DNA of 64,000 bases from Unio delphinus. Its lineage: Eukaryota; Mollusca; Bivalvia; Unionida; Unionidae. How positions within the stretch are numbered: position 1 is the first letter of the stretch; the number at the start of each line of letters is the position of its first letter. A program made the position numbers and the translations under genes. Positions 12,513 through 26,400 of the stretch are shown in pieces. The stretch covers positions 8,548,501 to 8,612,500 of the forward strand of contig JAQISU010000179.1 of the NCBI GenBank assembly GCA_029339505.1, in the 5' to 3' direction. The notes beneath the pieces were generated by a model. The model was given only the letters and a program-made list of their open reading frames with translations, did no database searches and was not told the DNA's origin.

Positions 12513-13337
12513 TGGTTATTATGACATTAAACATTGCCTACGACACTCTTAGACTATAATCGTTAAATAAAGTTTGAAACTATTCATAATACGAAGGAAT
12601 ATACACATGTTTCGATTGGAATGTTGATTTCGACTTCTCAGAACTTGGAATGGGCTTCATTCAGCTAGCATTATGAAGCAGTTATAGTTCTTCGAATTGT
12701 GATGATAAGAAATCGAAAAATGCTAGGATGTGATACAGATGTTCATATGAGAATATGTAAATATGATATGGGGTTATGTATTATTTACATCTATATAATA
12801 AATGATACTATTATTTGGGTATAACCGCTTTTAAGATATTATACATCATAAATGAACCATGATACTTTGAGAAATTGTTAAGGAAATTGTATCAACTAAT
12901 TAAGATATATACGCATTCAATGTCACAAATAAGAGAATGGGTTCAGTATATATATATATATATATATATAAGATACATAGTCTTATCACATTATTTTTCA
13001 CACAACGCAGTCATCGACTAAACACCGATGTTCCAAACTTCCGCTGTCCTATCCTATATTCCGTTTATCTCTTCTTCGCACAGTTGGTAAATGAATAACA
13101 ACATGAAAGGTCCAATAACGTCCTAACTGTTTATAAATTCCAGGTATAAACATAACAATAAAGTGATAAACGTTACATTTCAAGGTTTTGGAATCGATCA
13201 TTTTTCTGTGGAAAAAGAGGAAATATATTTCCAGTGCTAAGACAAGATAGGCATAGATCAATATTTCTTTTCGAATTTCCAATTAATACACAGTATGATT
13301 CGTACACATTTGATTAAGCAGGTATTGGGTATTTGAT
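12513..13337. other. 3' flank of HSPA12 copy A
   Basis: Probable 3' UTR and downstream DNA of the minus-strand gene, with a short AT run near 12947-12970. Near 33480-33530, copy B has a GATA array instead. No clear AATAAA was found close to the stop. Confidence 0.4.
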
Positions 13338-15245
13338 TTAACCTAAAAATTCTAATTTTGCAAGCATCGTTTCGCCTGTATTTTCTTCTTCGGCTTCTAC
13401 TTCAATTTCAGTGCCGCTGATATAAATCTTCAGACGGACACGACGATCTAAGCCTTCTGCCTCCACTAAAGGAACTCTTATCGTTCCAAGATACACACAG
13501 GACTTGTCAGTTACGTACATTGGATTCTCCACAACGGAAGCGAAGATTCGTGTAGTGATTTCCTTTTGTTTTCGGTTTACTGGAACACGTGCCGTCTCAT
13601 ATTGAGGCTCATATGTTTTAATAGGCTCACCAATCTCTGCAAATTTTTCAAATACATCTACACAGTTTTCTGTACCGTGGTCTGTGATGTACCTCTTGTC
13701 TAGTGGATGAATGCCGTGGATAAATGGAACACTCATGCTACATCCATATGTATATCTGCAGATCCTTTCTGCAATGACGTGTGGCTTGAATCCAAACATA
13801 ACGGCTCCTTTTAGAACAGCAAGGCCCGGTTCTGATGGGATAATGACTTTCTTTTCCGCAAATTTCTTTCTGATATGATCTTGAAGAATTGGTGATTCTG
13901 AGTATCCGCCAACCATCAAAATATTGGAAACGTCCTTAATCACTGGACAATTGAACATTTTCTCCAGATGTTTACCAATTTGCTTGCACGACTCTGAGAA
14001 CAAACCTTTAGCAAGATCAGCTTCGATTCGCATTTTGTCACGAACCCAACTGATTTTACCCTTGTAAGCACATTTTGCATCTATGGCTTCTTTAATTGAT
14101 CTTCCGCTCTCTTTCTCGTAAATTTCGCACATGGCAAGAGGAACTTTCATTGTAATACGATCTGCCATACCAGGATTAAAAGTTCTCTTTTTCACCTCAA
14201 ATTCCCTGAAGAGGTCCAGATAGTCCGATTTCTCATTCCGGTCAACTTCTCTCATGACAGATTTTCCGACGATATTCGCCAGTACATCATAAAAGGCTTT
14301 GTCAACTTTTTTTCCACCCCAATCGCCGCCACTGGCTGCATGCAGTTCTCGAAGAGTTCCGTCATGGTGAACTTTATGCACTGTTATGTCGATTGTACCA
14401 CCTTTAACATATGAAAATAGTAACATTTTCAACCTTAAGAAAATACATGGTGTAAATGTATTATTCAACAGTTTATGTAAAAGCAAACAGCAAATAACGA
14501 TAACAATACTGTTACTAACATAAAATCAAGATTTAAAAAAATTGTCACTATTCGTAGTTGTAATTTTTAAAGCAAACAGAGAAAATCCATCTGCCGGGCG
14601 TAATATAGGTGGACGGTCCGAATGTTACTGAAGAAAATAGTAGTTTATTTGTGTTAGGTCCTTTGAATATTTGCATGACGTGGGAATGTTTTTAAAGAAT
14701 CACGTGACATAGACATGCGCACTTGATACGTACATTCAAAATGATTTCACATAATAATTCATAACACAGTTTCCCATAGCTATGATGCAATCAATCAAGG
14801 TACAAACCTCCAGCATCAAGGATGAGGTATTTATCACCAGGCTGAAAAGTTCCCATACCATCTTCAGATTCAGCTGATATCTTAATCTGCAAAGTCTGGC
14901 AGAAAATAGAAGCAGCTTCTGGCTCAAGTGCGATTAAAAGCTGATCTCTAGAAAGTCCGGCCTGAAAATTGACCAATTTAAAATGTTCTTCTCGATTTTC
15001 TGCATGAAAGGTTCAAAGCACTAATTGTACTAACAGTATATTTTTAATTAAATGTTGCTATGCCAGTTTAGTTAATTAGTCGTTTCCATTTATTTATCTT
15101 CAGCTTGGTATCGCAGTATATATTCGACAGGAGCAACCTCAAGACGAAACTATTAAACTGTTTCAAAGTGTATTGTCCTCTGTATCTTACTGGCAAGGTA
15201 GAGACGACACGCACACACGCACCCTCACGCACGCACACATGCACA

Positions 15246-15276
<31 letters not shown>

Positions 15277-15388
15277 CATACATACATACATACATACGAC
15301 ACGCACACACTCACGCACATTACATATATACGTACATACATACACATATAAGATGAAAATTCAGCTGTTTCAAAGTGTATTCTCTTCT

Positions 15389-15456
<68 letters not shown>

Positions 15457-17106
15457 AATTTATTTGCTCTGTAATTGATAAATTGGAATATTATGGTTAA
15501 AACGTTATAACCATGAATACAATAATATCACATTTTCTTCTTGCAATATGATTTACCCAGCATAACATAAACCGGAACAAATTACTTTACATCACGATGT
15601 AACGTTATTGCGTACAAATGTACACCACAACCCCATCCAAGATTTTGACAAGTCAGAGTTATTTTCGAAATTGTGCCATGCATTATAATTTACTAACTAA
15701 ATTGTTTAATTAAATAACATGCCTATACAGAACCTTTATATTATCACTGTCGTATTGAGAAATATTTCCATTACGTAACAGACATAACCTTTAGACTTAA
15801 TGGTTAATTATATATATAGTTAACGCTTTTATGTCTCCAGTTCGCGACTAGTTAAAAATGAATTTATGGTAATATAATTAGCAAGTCACCTATGTTTTAT
15901 TCAGTGTATTGCGTTTAGTTAGGCAGTATTAGTTGTCACCAATTATCGGAATGGTGCTTTCCCACTGAGTACTGAATTAAGTATTGCTTTACTTCGGTCA
16001 CTTTATGATACTTTTTCTGATTTTAGTTCCAACTTGTATTCGGATATTTGTTTGGATGCTCCTGGAGTTATCACCTTTGTGAAATTTGTTTTACATTTTC
16101 CTGATGGTACGGCAGGTAAACATGATACATTACTTTGAGTATGAGGTCTATTCGTGCTTTTTATGTTTGCTCTAATATAGTAATATATTTAGCACAGTTA
16201 CTATATTCTGCATTCATAATCTCTAATCGTTTTGCAGAAAACGTTTCAATCAAGCAAATCCTGTAAAATCTCAACAAACGGAATTTCATACACAAGTGTA
16301 CATTTGAGTGCAGAATCGGGCCGAAATACTTGTGTTATACATTTATTTTGAAAGTTTAGGTGCGATCAGGTTAAATACACATATGTCTGCACATAGCATA
16401 ACAGCAATTTAATTGGGTTCCTATTTGATTTGGGATGCAATGATGTTATTATAGCAACTAAACGAGCCACACCCACATATGCGCCTTTAATTTTAAAAAT
16501 CCTGTCATACTGGAATTAATGAGAGGCACAACTACCTTTTCCGCAGCTTCTCTCATGAACTGTTTGGCAGCATCATTCCAGATGGCAGGAACCGTCAGGA
16601 CCCATCGAATATCTGATATTTGCAACCCAGAATTCCGATAGGAATTCAATTCCATGCACTGGCCATCGTCCATGTCCGTGTGTGCTGCAGCAAATCTATC
16701 AGAATCCGTTTCCTTGTCCGATCCAATAACCTGATTATTGCAGACTTCTAATAGATGGTCAACCAGGTATTTTATGGATGATGAAAACACGGTCATTGCA
16801 GACAAAATCTTTCCATTATCAGCAACGATTTCGAATTTTCTGTTTATTGTCTGATTTTGTAATTTAAAAGAAATATAAATTAATATAAATTAACGTTTGA
16901 AGCAAGGCAATTATTTATAAATTTATTATATTTTGTGTAAATGTATATCTGGCAAGATTTAAGGACTAACTGCACATTATGCCAGCATTTGTATGTATCG
17001 ATATTTCAAATGTGAAATATGGAACCAGTTTCTTGCAAAACATATTACCCTGATATATCAGTATATCTTTTGCACTAAAGTGACAGTCATTATACGAACT
17101 TGTCAA

Positions 17107-17171
<65 letters not shown>

Positions 17172-17640
17172 ACCGGTTTTGCACAGACTTGACAGATACA
17201 AATGCTTGCGACGTTTTGAACAAAAATCTCTATTTATCTACTCTAGTGTCTACGAGTTCACAAATTACGTTTTTACAAAAGTGAATCCATGTTGTCTTTG
17301 TAAATTATTTCAATGAACCTACCTTTTGATTGTACAATGTCATCTTAAAGTTGCTGAAGAAGTACCAGTCATTTGCTTCATCTTGTACAGCGAGATCGGT
17401 ATACTTTTCTTCCGCATGGAAGCCAAAAGAGTGAAACTGCTTGTTAGGATCAAACAGGACAGAAGTTGGGACCTTCGTGGATAATAGATTTCGAGAATTT
17501 GAATTTGCAGGCCATACGTTGGTGGATATCATGAGAGGATTTTTCATATAGTCGCCTCGAAAGGAGAAGGCGTAACCGGAATAAGCGGTTCCAAAATCGA
17601 TTGCCGCCACCATTAAATACTTCTTGTTTAGTACATCCAT
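13338..17640 (-). CDS. HSPA12: HSPA12-like Hsp70 family protein, copy A (4 exons, 616 aa)
   Basis: Four minus-strand exons join in phase: 17640-17323, 16850-16536, 14961-14808 and 14401-13338 (TAA at 13338-13340). Donors are GTAGGT, GTAGTT and GTTTGT; acceptors are ATCAG, TTTCAG and TTAAAG. The start is the ATG at 17638-17640; the upstream frame is closed by TAG, which may itself be a 5'-UTR acceptor. Hsp70 ATPase landmarks: [14 protein letters not shown] (residues 12-25, phosphate 1), [20 protein letters not shown] (exon 2), [12 protein letters not shown] (exon 3), DAGGGTIDIT (260-269, phosphate 2, built across the exon 3/4 junction) and [11 protein letters not shown] (426-436, adenosine motif). 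The family is known for an atypical ATPase domain without the usual Hsp70 substrate-binding domain, and 616 aa fits it (human members are nearly 700). Cytosolic; no signal peptide. Introns of 472, 1574 and 406 bp hold GA, CATA and AT arrays. Intact. Confidence 0.94.
15242..15452. repeat. (CATA)n and (AT)n arrays in HSPA12-A intron 2
   Basis: CATA run at 15242-15297 and TA run at 15396-15452. Copy B lacks the CATA run. Confidence 0.95.
17111..17167. repeat. (GA)n in HSPA12-A intron 1
   Basis: About 28 GA units; copy B has about 11 at 37672-37693, followed by an extra short sequence. Confidence 0.95.
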
Positions 17641-17933
17641 AGGGATTTGTCTTGTACACACTATCCAATGTCTGATCTACATTAAAACATCGAAATAAAA
17701 ATTAATTACAGTATTAATAAACCGCATAAGTAAGTATTGCAATTGATCGTCAAGTTAATTCAAATATATACCGTGTACAAATATGAAATTAAATTCTCCC
17801 CAAAAGGATTTTATTTCATTGATTGCCTTTAAATAAAGATTGCACAACAAAGAAGAGATCAAACATACTAGCCCTCACTAAACAAATCTATTAATTTCCT
17901 TTAATATGTTTATTCAGCTTCTTACGACTGCGC
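17641..17933. promoter_or_regulatory. 5' flank of HSPA12 copy A
   Basis: About 300 bp upstream of the start codon, probably 5' UTR and proximal promoter by position only. I see no unambiguous TATA box or heat-shock element. The flank is conserved in copy B. Confidence 0.3.
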
Positions 17934-18145
17934 GTCTTCAGTTCTATTGGGTATGTAGTTAGATATGTTTTTGTCTTCAGTTCTATTGGAAGTATATGTA
18001 GTTAGATAAGGTTAGTTAGATATGGTTGTGTCGTCAGTTCTATTGGAAGTATATGTAGTTAGATAAGGTTAGTTCGATATGGTTGTGTCTTCAGTTCTAT
18101 TGGAAGTATATGTAGTTAGATAAGTCTGTCTTCAGTTCTGTTTGT
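17934..18145. repeat. minisatellite upstream of HSPA12-A, about 4 copies
   Basis: Imperfect ~55-bp units containing GTCTTCAGTTCTATTGGAAG and ATATGTAGTTAGATA. Copy B has about three at 38468-38615. Confidence 0.9.
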
Positions 18146-18798
18146 TAGTATATATAATATAATAGTCCGAGTAATGTTAACTTTTGTTTTGTTTAAGAGG
18201 CATAATGCATTTAGAATTGTATAGCCACAATGAACACTGACACACACAAGTGATATAAAAAGTCATATTGTTTTAATTAGAGGACGTACTTTTAAAAGAA
18301 TCCCATCTAGTTTGATTTACATCTTGTTTCTCTTTCCATCCTCACTTGAAAAAGGATGTTCAGCTATGTATATGTCTCGACTAAGATTTTTTTACGCCTG
18401 TTGGTAGCTCTGTTATATTTCCTTTTGGTGTAGTGGTTAATTTATGACCTTTGCTAAGTAAACCTATCTCGTTTTCAGAGAAATCGCTGCAAAAAAAGAT
18501 TTATAAAAAAAACTAAATTAAAATAAATTTCTTTTCCGTGTTGTCGTTTGGTTTCATTTTCAAATGTGTGTCCTTCTTGTGTTCTCACTCAGACTTGAGG
18601 GCATTCTGTCTAATGATTTTGTGCTCTCTCCATCTGCATATCTAACGCACTGGCGTTGTTGTAACAAAAAGGTCCTTCCAGTTTTACATATGAAAGTTAT
18701 TCCAATACTTCTAATTGGATTTTGTTCTAGAACAACGATAGTTTGTAGGTTATGCAAAACAGCTCATGAATGGTCTTAAATTAACCAACCCACCTACC

Positions 18799-18898
<100 letters not shown>

Positions 18899-19431
18899 TC
18901 AGAACGCAGAACGTGAAACAGGGAAATGAATGTAGATCGAAGCAAAATATTAAAAGGAAAGTATATCGAAAGAAGAAATACAGAGGGACTGTTAGGGGTG
19001 CATTGTGATTAATTTATGTTGCTTAATTAAGATGGATAGGTACACCTTTCGTTATCTTAAGAAAGTTCTTGTTTCAAAGTAGGGAAATAAGATATTTCTA
19101 TTGCAGTTATAGTGTCGGTGGGGAGAACAGGATTAGTAGGGTGGGGTAATTATCTATTGCTATTAAGGGAACAGTGGCAGTGGGGGTGGACGAGTAGCTG
19201 GGTGGGATAATATAATTATGCCCTCAAAGTAAACGTGTTTGTGTATGGTACGGTAGTAGTAGATTGTGTTAATAATATACTTTTTTAAGATAATAGCTAC
19301 GGTGGAATGTATGGGAGTAATTAGCTGCATGGGCTAATAATATAATTCCCTTAAAACAATACGGTTGCTGGGTGGTACGGGTGTTGGTGGGTGGGACAAT
19401 AGTATAATGGTATTAAAGTAATTGCGTTGGT

Positions 19432-19664
19432 TGTTGTAGGGTTTAACGCCATTTGCAGCACATTATAGGCTATACATGGCGGCCAGTATTATTGGTGGAG
19501 GAAGAACCCGGGAAGAACCACCAACCCACGATAAGCAACTGACTAGCTTTCTCACATAACTACATTAGCCTAATCTTAGACTCGAACCCATGCAGACAGA
19601 GGTGAGATGGCAGTGAACCGTAACGGAGAGTGCGTTAGACCACTCGGTCACTCGGGGCCCTTTT
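19432..19664 (-). mobile_element. tRNA-derived SINE with 12-bp target duplication (copy A)
   Basis: In reverse complement the head carries Pol III promoter-like boxes: GAGTGGTCTAACGC (A box) and GGTTCGAGTCT (B box). The tail ends in GGCGTTAAACCCTACAACAA. AATTGCGTTGGT flanks it on both sides (19420-19431 and 19665-19676). The same insertion is in copy B, so it predates the duplication. Confidence 0.88.
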
Positions 19665-19676
19665 AATTGCGTTGGT

Positions 19677-20462
19677 GGGAGCCGCGGATGTTTTAGGGCA
19701 CTTATTCTACTGACGTAATTAAAAGTAATTTTAAAAATTCAAACATATTCTGGGGGTTGTTGGAATGTTCTCATTACCATAGCAAATTAGGAGATTATGT
19801 ATTGGAGGGTAATGAAGTGTCTCTGCTTACATTGTCTTTTGAAATCAGGTGGTCCTAATAAACTTAATATATACTATTATGATTGCAAGGTTGACACTAA
19901 CGGTAAAGTCTGATACGTATTAGTCGTGAAGAATATTTATGGAGTCCTGGAAAGAAATAATACTGCGGCCATTCCAACTTGAACGGGTGAAACATAAATT
20001 TTATGTTAATTCTTTATTATTTTCTTGAACTCACTGGATGACCATGCTGGCAAAAGTCCACATGTATCATTCCTTCATGGGTACATAAGAACTCTCTCGC
20101 CATCATACATAAATCAATGAACCACATAAAATATTTTAAAGGAAATTTGAATATGTTAAGCCTTGCTGAAAAAGAGAAGGGACATAACATGGACATGTCT
20201 ATGTCTTTCTGAATATAAGTATATATTTATGTTTATCTTCATTTTGTATAATGAAGTTCGAACTTGAACAATACTTACTTTTGCAATGGTAGTTTCTGTC
20301 TGCAAATCAAAACTAGAATTAAAAGGAGATTTGGATAATTAAAACTGGATAGTCTTGTGAAATATATAACAATCAGACGTTTGGTTAACATTCACTTGAG
20401 TGGAACCTCAAGGCCATATTTAATCACTTAAAATCCAGTTTATAATATATTATAATATATTA

Positions 20463-20508
<46 letters not shown>

Positions 20509-22299
20509 TTACATACATTTATTAGCATTAAAGATCATTGGTAGTTAGTTACCTACCATCAAGGATTAATACAGCCAATTATTAAACTGGTAAATTTTCT
20601 ATCGTCATGTACTAGTATTATAGTTTTAAAAGTATTACGTCACTAATCTTATTTATTGTTCATGATATGTGCTTTCTCAACTGATACAGCTGTAGAGTAT
20701 AATAATAAATTATTGACGAATAACCATTTAGGATAACACTATATTGGAAAGGGCAGATGGACATCAAGTATCTTTTGTCTAGCCCAGTACACCCATTTAT
20801 GAGCGTTATGTACAGGCAGTCAAAAAGGTTTGAATATGTACTGAAGTAGTGACACGACCAAACCATTTGAAGAAAATTGATATGATTTTATGTAACTCCA
20901 AAGAGCAATCAGAGCATTCTCAACAAATAATGGACACAGCTCTTATCCTTATTTTATTAATAGTGACCTAGTTCTCTTTTCTTTATATCAGAGACCCAGG
21001 AATGACAACATTACCTGGCCCTTTGACCCCGTTGCCTCAAACAGTAACACTTAACAGATTCTAACATGCGGACGCCCTTGAAGTGAAATTTTCAAAACAT
21101 TTACCTAATGTATTTTACGTACATCGATGACTGCTATTTGTTAAAGTCAAAAATTATAAGCTTTTCTTATTTGTATCTTCGTATAAGACTTTAATATACA
21201 CGGTTAGTATTAATGCATTCTACGAAGTCAGATACTCCTTGCCTACTCTTGCTTGGCGGATGTGGATGGGTATACAGCAAATAAATGATGTTTGACAGTC
21301 ATACGCATATAATAAACGTGACACATAATGTAACTAGAAACCCATTTCAAGTAAGGCGTTTTTAGCAAACGCTTAAATATTCATATGTTCCTTTACCGCT
21401 GCATCAGATCCCAGATAAAGCAGGTCCGCAACAAAGTCCACTATTATATTACTTCCGTGTTTTTCTTATTTAACTTTTGTTTCATTTCGTATGAAACTCT
21501 ATTGATTCACATGACATGACATGATAATTTTGAGTGTGGTTACTCTGCAAAGAAGCGGACAAGTCTCTATGCTTGCAAATTCAATTATACAGAGTAAAAT
21601 ATTTAAATAAGCTTACCTCTCTAAGTTGGTGACTTATTTGTCACGAGTATAGTGCTGCCCTCTCATTTGATACGACTGCTCCCGATATCAATTTTTTTCA
21701 CATAGAGGCTCATCAAGGGCTTAAACATCATTATCATACAGATGTTGAAAATTCGTTGTATAGACATTATAGTGGTAGAGTGGCATACTTTTGGATATAA
21801 GGGGATGTTTGTGGGGTTTACTGATATTGAAGGTATATGAATGTATGCGGAATCCAACTCGAATTTTTGATGGTACGTTTAGAACAACAAACATTCGGTA
21901 CTTGTAACAATATTTCTCGGTTTGACGATGACGAGGAGTCGGATGGCCATAACAATGAAGGCGATGATGGTAGTGATTATCATGAATCATGATGATGATG
22001 ATGATGATGATATTCACGGTGAGCGCATATTCTCTCACTCAACTCCATTTATGATTGAAGTCCTTTAAGGCAAAACTTACGGTTCAAAATTATATTCTGC
22101 TGACCATCGAAATTAACAGAAGGGGGGTAAAATAGAAAACTATTTTCTAAAAATCATAATATTTCCTCCTACAATCTTTAATACAGTTTAACATCCCCTA
22201 ATTAACAAAACTGTGCACCTCTATCACTATAATATTCTATACAACGCTAACAGTGAAGTATTAGGAGAGGAAAACGGTCGGAGTAAACAGATATCATAG
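19677..22299. other. noncoding right part of block A
   Basis: No gene recognised. Contains an (ATT)n run at 20461-20508 and a short GAT cluster near 21985-22012. It is collinear with 40.57-43.2 kb. Confidence 0.5.
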
Positions 22300-22470
22300 G
22301 TACGATCATTTATTATCTCAGATACAACGCTAATAGTGTTCACATACTATATCTCAGATACAACGCTAATAGTGTTCACATGCTATATCTCAGATACAAC
22401 GCTAACGATAATAGTGTTCACATGCTATATCTCAGATACAACGCTAATAGTGTTCATATACTATCCACAC
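22300..22470. repeat. 36-bp minisatellite, about 4 copies (copy A)
   Basis: Unit contains TATCTCAGATACAACGCTAA and TAGTGTTCACATACT. Copy B has about seven (43205-43465). The multiple-of-three unit opens a false frame. Confidence 0.93.
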
Positions 22471-22624
22471 AATCATACTATAGCTCTCCCACTACATACT
22501 CAAACACAATATCATGAGAGAAGAGTGGAGTAGAGGTTAAGTATTAGTTGAGAAAGACAAAATATATATAAAGACATTGGAAAAAATAAACAAAATGCAT
22601 ATTGCCATTAATTGAGCAGTATCT

Positions 22625-23418
22625 TTAGAATTCACGTAGGTACTTAAAAAGCCATGAACTTTACTAATCTAGATTTTGGGAGTTAACTTGATACAATAGA
22701 AAATCAGTCCTTTTGAAGCAGTATACACTGATCATGGTGATTACAAAATAATATCATTAAATATTTTAAAAGAGCAAAAGTGTGAAATAATTTTCGCACA
22801 TTGTTGCCATTATATTATATAGGAGTACAAAAAAAGGCTCTGGTAATATAAACAAGAATGGAAAAAGAAAGTTTCAAAATGTTAAGCTATTAATTTATAT
22901 TTATATTACTTGAAATAATAAAAGAAATTATCATTTCTTCGCTACTTAAACGCAAATTTACCTTGCTCGTCGAGCTGTCAGACAGTAATCCTAATTAAAA
23001 ATCAATCACGTTCCGAACCAAGGATGTTAAACCCATTACAGTCTAGCGATTTAATAAGGTACCTGGCAAATTAGTAAATTTTATTGTTACGTATCATACT
23101 GATGAGGCCAAATGTGCTGCCAGCACATCTAGAAAGTTTACAGTTTAAAATATGTACCATTTATCTTTTAGTTGTTTACATAATTTTGATCATGCTCACA
23201 TATACAAGATAACTTCGCAAAAATATCAGATTATAATCACGGGTAAAGTGTTTTCAGGCATAACGACTGCAGCAGAAAGAGATAGCAATAATTTGCATTA
23301 AATATGTATTGACTGCAAGGATACAATTTAAGATACATATACGAAATTTCAGAGTAGCTGAGAGTTATTTTAAACGCTTTTTACCATGAAATGTCTCTTG
23401 TACTTGTTTGTGTTACAG
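22625..23418. other. unique spacer left of the protease exons
   Basis: No homology to block B and no recognisable exon. In particular, no catalytic-histidine exon (WVLTAAHC-like) was seen. Confidence 0.45.
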
Positions 23419-26400
23419 GCCAAATCTAATACGGGTTGTTCTTGGTGAACACACCTTGTCGGAAATTGAGGGATCGGAACAGTACAGAACTATCTCGCGC
23501 ATTGTCATAGTGAGTACAAACTATTAAGGTAGCATGAACAGGGAATTATATTTTGTACCGTACATCAATGGAATATTAAGGTAGCATGAACGGATAAAGT
23601 ATATTTTGTACTGTAATTTGATATTTAGGTATCATGAACAGTTGAAGTATATCTTGTACTGCGATTTGATATTAAGATATCATGAACGGATAAAGTATAT
23701 TTTGTACTGCAATTTGATATTAAGGTAGCACGAACAGCTGAAGTATATCTTGTACTGCGATTTGATATTAAGATATCATGAACAGTTGAAGTATATTATG
23801 TACTGTAATTTGATATTAAGGTATCATGAACAGTTGAAGTATATCTTGTACTGCGATTTGATATTAAGATATCATGAACGGATAAAGTATATTTTGTACT
23901 GCAATTTGATATTAAGGTAGCACGAACAGCTGAAGTATATCTTGTACTGCGATTTGATATTAAGATATCATGAACAGTTGAAGTATATTTTGTACTGCGA
24001 TTTGATATTAAGATATCATGAACGGATAAAGTATATTTTGTACTGCAATTTGATATTAAGGTAGCACGAACAGCTGAAGTATATCTTGTACTGCGATTTG
24101 ATATTAAGATATCATGAACGGATAAAGTATATTTTGTACTGCAATTTGTTATTAAGGTAGCACGAACAGCTGAAGTATATCTTGTACTGCGATTTGATAT
24201 TAAGATAGCATGAATGAATAAAGTATATTTTGTACTGCAATTTGATATTAAGGTAGCATGAACAGGTGAAGTATATTTTCCACTGCAAATTTTGAAACAT
24301 GAATCAAAGTCTGCATTTATCCCGATAAATATTTTTTCACGCGCTTTGACAAGATAATATGATGTTTTTTTGATGTGCAGTGTAAGTTTAAAATGTTGTA
24401 TTATGACGTCCACGGTCAGGACAGTTTGTTGTATTTGGATATCAATTATCAAGTTAGAATGTTTTATATAGATGTTTTGTCAATTTAGTCCTACTAGCTG
24501 TACTTTGATGTAAACTGTTAAGCTAGTCTATTGTTTAGTGATGTACACTGTCAATTTAGTCTATTGTACTTTGACGTAATCTGTGAATTTAGTATATTGT
24601 ATATTGACGTACTCTTTGAATTTAGTCTGTTGTACATTCAGGTAAATTGTTAAATTATTCTGTAGTATTTTGATGTACACGGAGAAATTAATATTTTTTA
24701 TTTTGATATACAGCGTTACGTTATTAAAGTTTTTATGCACACTTTCAGGTTAGTATGTGGTATTTTGATATACACTGTCAAGCTAGTATATTGAATTTTG
24801 ACGGATATTGCCAAGCTAGTCTTGTATTTTGATGTACACTGTCAAGCTAGTATATTGTATTTTGACGGATATTACCAAGCTAGTCTTGTATTTTGATGTA
24901 CACTGTCAAGCTAGTATATTGTAATTTGACGGATATTGCCAAGCTAGTCTTGTATTTTGATGTACACTGTCAAGCTAGTATATTGTATTTTGACGGATAT
25001 TACCAAGCTAGTCTTGTATTTTGATGTAAACTGTCAAGCTAGTATATTGTATTTTGACGGATATTGCCAAGCTAGTCTTGTATTTTGATGTACACTGTCA
25101 AGCTAGTATATTGTATTTTGACGGATATTGCCAAGCTAGTCTTGTATTTTGATGTACACTGTCAAGCTAGTATATTGTATTTTGACGGATATTACCAAGC
25201 TAGTCTTGTATTTTGATGTACACTGTCAAGCTAGTATATTGTATTTTTACGGATATTACCAAGCTAGTCTTGTATTTTGATGTACAATTTATCACAATAT
25301 GCTGGATAACCGTCATACATAATTTCTGGAAAGAGTGAATTAATGTCTCTTGTTCCCAAATCGTTTGTTGTCTGTTTGTGCATGATTATGTGTGTCTTTT
25401 GTTCCCAAGTCGTTTGTTGTCTGTTTGTGCGTGATTATGTGTCTTTTGTTCCCAAGTCGTTTGTTGTCTGTTTGTGCATGATTATGTGTGTCTTTTGTTC
25501 CCAAGTCGTTTGTTGTCTGTTTGTGCATGATTATATGTGTCTTTTGTTCCCAAGTCGTTTGTTGTCTGTTTGTGCATGATTATATGTGTCTTTTGTTCCC
25601 AAGTCGTTTGTTGTCTGTTTGTGCATGATTATATGTGTCTTTTGTTCCCAAGTCGTTTGTTGTCTGTTTGTGCATGATTATATGTGTCTTTTGTTCCCAA
25701 GTCGTTTGTTGTCTGTTTGTGCATGATTATATGTGTCTTTTGTTACATATAGATTATATGTGTCTTTTGTTACATATAGATTATATGTGTCTTTTTGTTA
25801 CATATAGATTATATGTGTCTTTTTGTTACATATAGATTATGTGTGTCTTTTGTTTCATATAGATTATGTGTGTCTTTTGTTACATATAGATTATGTGTGT
25901 CTTTTGTTACATATAGATTATGTGTGTCTTTTGTTACATATAGATTATGTGTGTATTTTGTTACATATAGATTATGTGTGTCTTTTGTTACATATAGATT
26001 ATGTGTGTCTTTTGTTACATATAGATTATGTGTGTCTTTTGTTACATATAGATTCACAAAGGTACTTACTATATGTACGGAACGTATTCACAGTAAATAA
26101 TTACCGGCTGTATCATATTTAAAAAATGAGGATGTTATGTCTGACTTATTCGTCCGACGTCTTTCCCCGTAATCTTTTCCCTCATGGTTCATCAACACCA
26201 TCACTCTTTCGCCAATCCTTACAACATAACCACCACAGTTACCACCATTTGTCTTACTGATGTTTATTGATTGGTGTTATGTGTTTAATTCTTACACAAA
26301 AACTAACATCTGATACTACTTCTAATAATACTAGCACACCACTATGCCAACCATTGAACAAATTATAGTTCATATATTCAGATTCCTCAAATTATAAAAC

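Noticed and set aside
17641..18000. Heat-shock elements upstream of HSPA12
   Set aside because: I looked for alternating GAA/TTC blocks and saw only partial ones; not enough to call a site.
23796..24452. 218-codon minus-strand frame
   Set aside because: Nearly all of it is the 48-bp minisatellite (16-residue periodicity); no start context, splice evidence or domain.
25809..26122. 80-100-codon frames on both strands with nine-residue repeats
   Set aside because: Produced by the 27-bp tandem array, which is open in several frames at once.
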